Shown here: positions 62,470 through 64,000 of the stretch, one piece after another
Layout of the letters: every line of letters starts with the position of its first letter
Numbering within the stretch: the first letter of the stretch is position 1
DNA from: Streptomyces sp. NBC_01241
Lineage (GTDB): Bacteria; Actinomycetota; Actinomycetes; Streptomycetales; Streptomycetaceae
Direction: 5' to 3'
Length of the DNA: 64,000 nt
NCBI RefSeq assembly: GCF_041435435.1
Contig: NZ_CP108494.1
Coordinates: forward strand, 5,676,501 to 5,740,500
Translations under genes and position numbers: made by a program
The notes under the pieces: model-generated
What the model was told of the DNA's origin: nothing
The model's input: the letters and a program-made list of their open reading frames with translations, nothing else
The model's database searches: none

Positions 62470-63078
62470 TAGCAGAACCAGGTAACACCGACACGGCAGC
62501 CTTGCCCGTCCTTGTCGCACTCCGCCGCTTTTGCCGGGGAGGGTGAGCGGCCGGGCAGGATCACGTCCGGCGAGATGCCCGAACAGCATGCGAGGGCGCG
62601 CCACATCCTCGGCCGGGGCGCGCCCGGGCTCCACGGGGAGGTCGCCGGGATCGCGCAGGGCGTCGAACCGGACGCCCGGGACGCACTGGTCGTCACGGCC
62701 GGCAGCTCCGGCATCGGCCCGGGCCCGTGGAAACACCCGCGGGCCGCGGCGCCGGGACGGGACCCTCAGCCCGTTCGGCACCGCAGCCCGGAGTAGGACC
62801 GGCCGTCGCCTGAGCGCCGGACGGTCCGCTCGGCCGGCGGTGTGCGGTGCCCCCGGCCGGGGAGAGGTACCGGCGCGGTCAGGGCAGAGAGCGCGGGTAC
62901 CTCGATCCACTCTCCTGTGCGGGGAGAGTGGAGGCTCTGTCTTGAGCATTGTGGACTAGACCATTCGCCCGTGTCCATCCGTAGGAGCACCGCAATTTCC
63001 CGTGCTCATACTCCCTTGCACGTACGGCCGGGCCGCTCGGTTCGGAACCCGTACCCATCCGCGGGTACGCTCGCACAC
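62470..63078. other. Region between nagB and the sensor kinase; possible gene remnant
   Basis: About 600 bp. A plus-strand frame at 62512-62796 (94 codons from TTG) has a GC-rich third position but no ribosome-binding site and no recognisable family; its middle (ALVVTAGSSGIG) may be a degraded domain. The rest is non-coding, with a short inverted repeat near 62907-62930 (CACTCTCC/GGAGAGTG) and a dre-like site at 62950. Confidence 0.45.
62950..62965 (+). promoter_or_regulatory. dre-like site upstream of the sensor kinase gene
   Basis: TGTGGACTAGACCATT agrees with the DasR 16-mer at 12 positions, with a full CTAGACCA half. It is 114 bp before the kinase start. Confidence 0.6.
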
Positions 63079-64000
63079 GTGCCCTCCATGAACGACCTCG
63101 TCCGCCAGCACACAGCCCTCAGCGACACCGACCTGGAGTGGCTGCACCTGCTGGTCTCGGAGTGGCAGCTGCTCTCCGACCTCTCCTTCGCCGACCTCGT
63201 GCTGTGGGTCCCCACCCGCGACGGCACCCGCTACGTCTCCGTGGCCCAGATGCGGCCCAACACCGGCCCCACCTCCTATCAGGACGACATGGTCGGCCAC
63301 TTGGTGCCGCGCGGCCGCCGTCCGCTGCTGGACGCGGCGCTGGACGAGGGCCGGATCGTGCGCGAGGGCGACCCGGAGTGGCGCGAGGAGGTTCCGGTAC
63401 GCGTCGAGTCGATCCCCGTACGCCGTGAGGGCCGGGTCCTCGGAGTCATCGCCCGCAACACCAACCTCCTGACCGTACGCACGCCGTCCCGGCTGGAGCT
63501 CACCTACCTCCAGTCGGCCTCCGACCTCGCCCAGATGATCGCCGCGGGGACCTTCCCGTTCCCCGGCCAACAGGTCGACATGGACGCGTCACCGCGCGTC
63601 GGCGACGGGCTGGTCAGGCTCGACGCCGAAGGGGTCGTCCAGTACGCCAGCCCCAACGGCCTCTCCGCCTACCACCGCCTGGGCCTCGCCTCCGACCTGG
63701 TCGGCCAGCACCTGGGCGGGATCACCGCCGAACTGGCCCCGTCCCGCGGCCCGGTCGACGAGGCCCTGGTCAAACTCGCCAGCGGTTACGCGCCCCGCGA
63801 GTTCGAGGTCGAGTGCGCGGGCGGGGTGATCCAGCTCCGGGCGATCCCGCTCAAGCCCAAGGGAGTCCGGATCGGCTCCCTGGTCCTCCTCCGGGACGTC
63901 ACCGAACTGCGCCGCCGCGAGCGGGAGTTGATCACCAAGGATGCCACCATCCGGGAGATCCACCACCGGGTGAAGAACAACCTCCAGACCGTTGCTGCCC
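63079..64000 (+). CDS. PAS-containing sensor histidine kinase, HisKA_2/HWE type (partial)
   Basis: The gene runs off the right edge; 307 codons are visible. Residues 1 to about 165 form a GAF-like, soluble sensor domain (YVSVAQMRPNTGPTSYQ), 175-285 a PAS domain, and the H-box IHHRVKNNLQTVAA (phosphorylated His, with the KNNLQ of the HisKA_2/Pdtas type) is at the very end. There is no membrane helix. The kinase may sense a cytoplasmic signal and act on an ANTAR or similar regulator. GTG 63079 or ATG 63088 may be used; the start is weakly supported. Confidence 0.82.
   Translation, partial: MPSMNDLVRQHTALSDTDLEWLHLLVSEWQLLSDLSFADLVLWVPTRDGTRYVSVAQMRPNTGPTSYQDDMVGHLVPRGRRPLLDAALDEGRIVREGDPEWREEVPVRVESIPVRREGRVLGVIARNTNLLTVRTPSRLELTYLQSASDLAQMIAAGTFPFPGQQVDMDASPRVGDGLVRLDAEGVVQYASPNGLSAYHRLGLASDLVGQHLGGITAELAPSRGPVDEALVKLASGYAPREFEVECAGGVIQLRAIPLKPKGVRIGSLVLLRDVTELRRRERELITKDATIREIHHRVKNNLQTVAA

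Overview
The window is a stretch of Streptomyces chromosome. It has very high GC, GTG and TTG starts, frequent ATGA/GTGA gene overlaps, no introns and no rRNA. It also carries actinobacterial marker genes: mycoredoxin, uvrD2 with a four-cysteine/HRDC tail, wblC/whiB7, sigR-rsrA, and the dasR/dasABC/nagB amino-sugar locus. Gene order looks like the conserved core of the chromosome. The clearest foreign-looking gene is a large serine recombinase at 47.9-49.5 kb.

Layout. 0-5.7 kb: tail of an M20 dipeptidase, nudC, mycoredoxin with a sigma-R-type promoter, uvrD2, and wblC behind a long leader with a small ORF and an intrinsic terminator. 5.8-15.9 kb: AarF-type kinase, ThiF-like E1 protein, YgjP-type metallopeptidase, a TerD-AIM24 fusion followed by two AIM24 proteins, a coupled Nudix/zincin pair and an SDR membrane protein. 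16-21.7 kb: moaE, a small membrane protein, a YlbL-type PDZ/Lon-like protease, a PPA1309-like protein and a UPF0182 membrane protein. 21.8-24.8 kb: two identical initiator tRNA genes flank a Sel1-repeat gene and a 23-bp minisatellite. 24.8-35.9 kb: a sulfonate/nitrate-type ABC transporter, catR-katA, a CBS protein, hisN, a TetR regulator, an SMR exporter, rsgA-aroA and an M50 protease. 35.9-43.4 kb: a SRAP protein, an alpha/beta hydrolase, sigR-rsrA, two coupled HD-domain membrane proteins, a TPR protein and def. 43.5-47.7 kb: a D-Ala-D-Ala carboxypeptidase, a GH20 hexosaminidase and a GlxA-type regulator with a small divergent membrane protein. 47.9-53.3 kb: the orphan recombinase, then nrdAB behind a cobalamin riboswitch and paired NrdR-like boxes. 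53.4-64 kb: mctP with a DUF3311 partner, dasR, dasABC, a GH3 glucosaminidase, nagB, and the start of an HWE/HisKA_2-type sensor kinase.

How the parts fit. Three circuits can be read from the DNA. (1) Thiol-oxidative stress: sigR has its own GGAAT-N18-GTT promoter, and the same motif precedes mrx1; RsrA keeps every cysteine of the redox switch. (2) Ribosome-targeting antibiotic stress: wblC has an AT-rich/TTGCGC promoter, a leader ORF and a 10-bp terminator hairpin before its start codon. (3) Amino-sugar metabolism: dre-like 16-mers lie between dasR and dasA, before nagB, and before the terminal sensor kinase. katA has a 13-bp palindrome exactly in its -35/-10 spacer, and nrdAB looks controlled both by coenzyme B12 and by NrdR.

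Limits. All functional names come from reading motifs and from recall of families; no database search was run. Start codons were chosen from ribosome-binding sites and family conservation, and several are uncertain.
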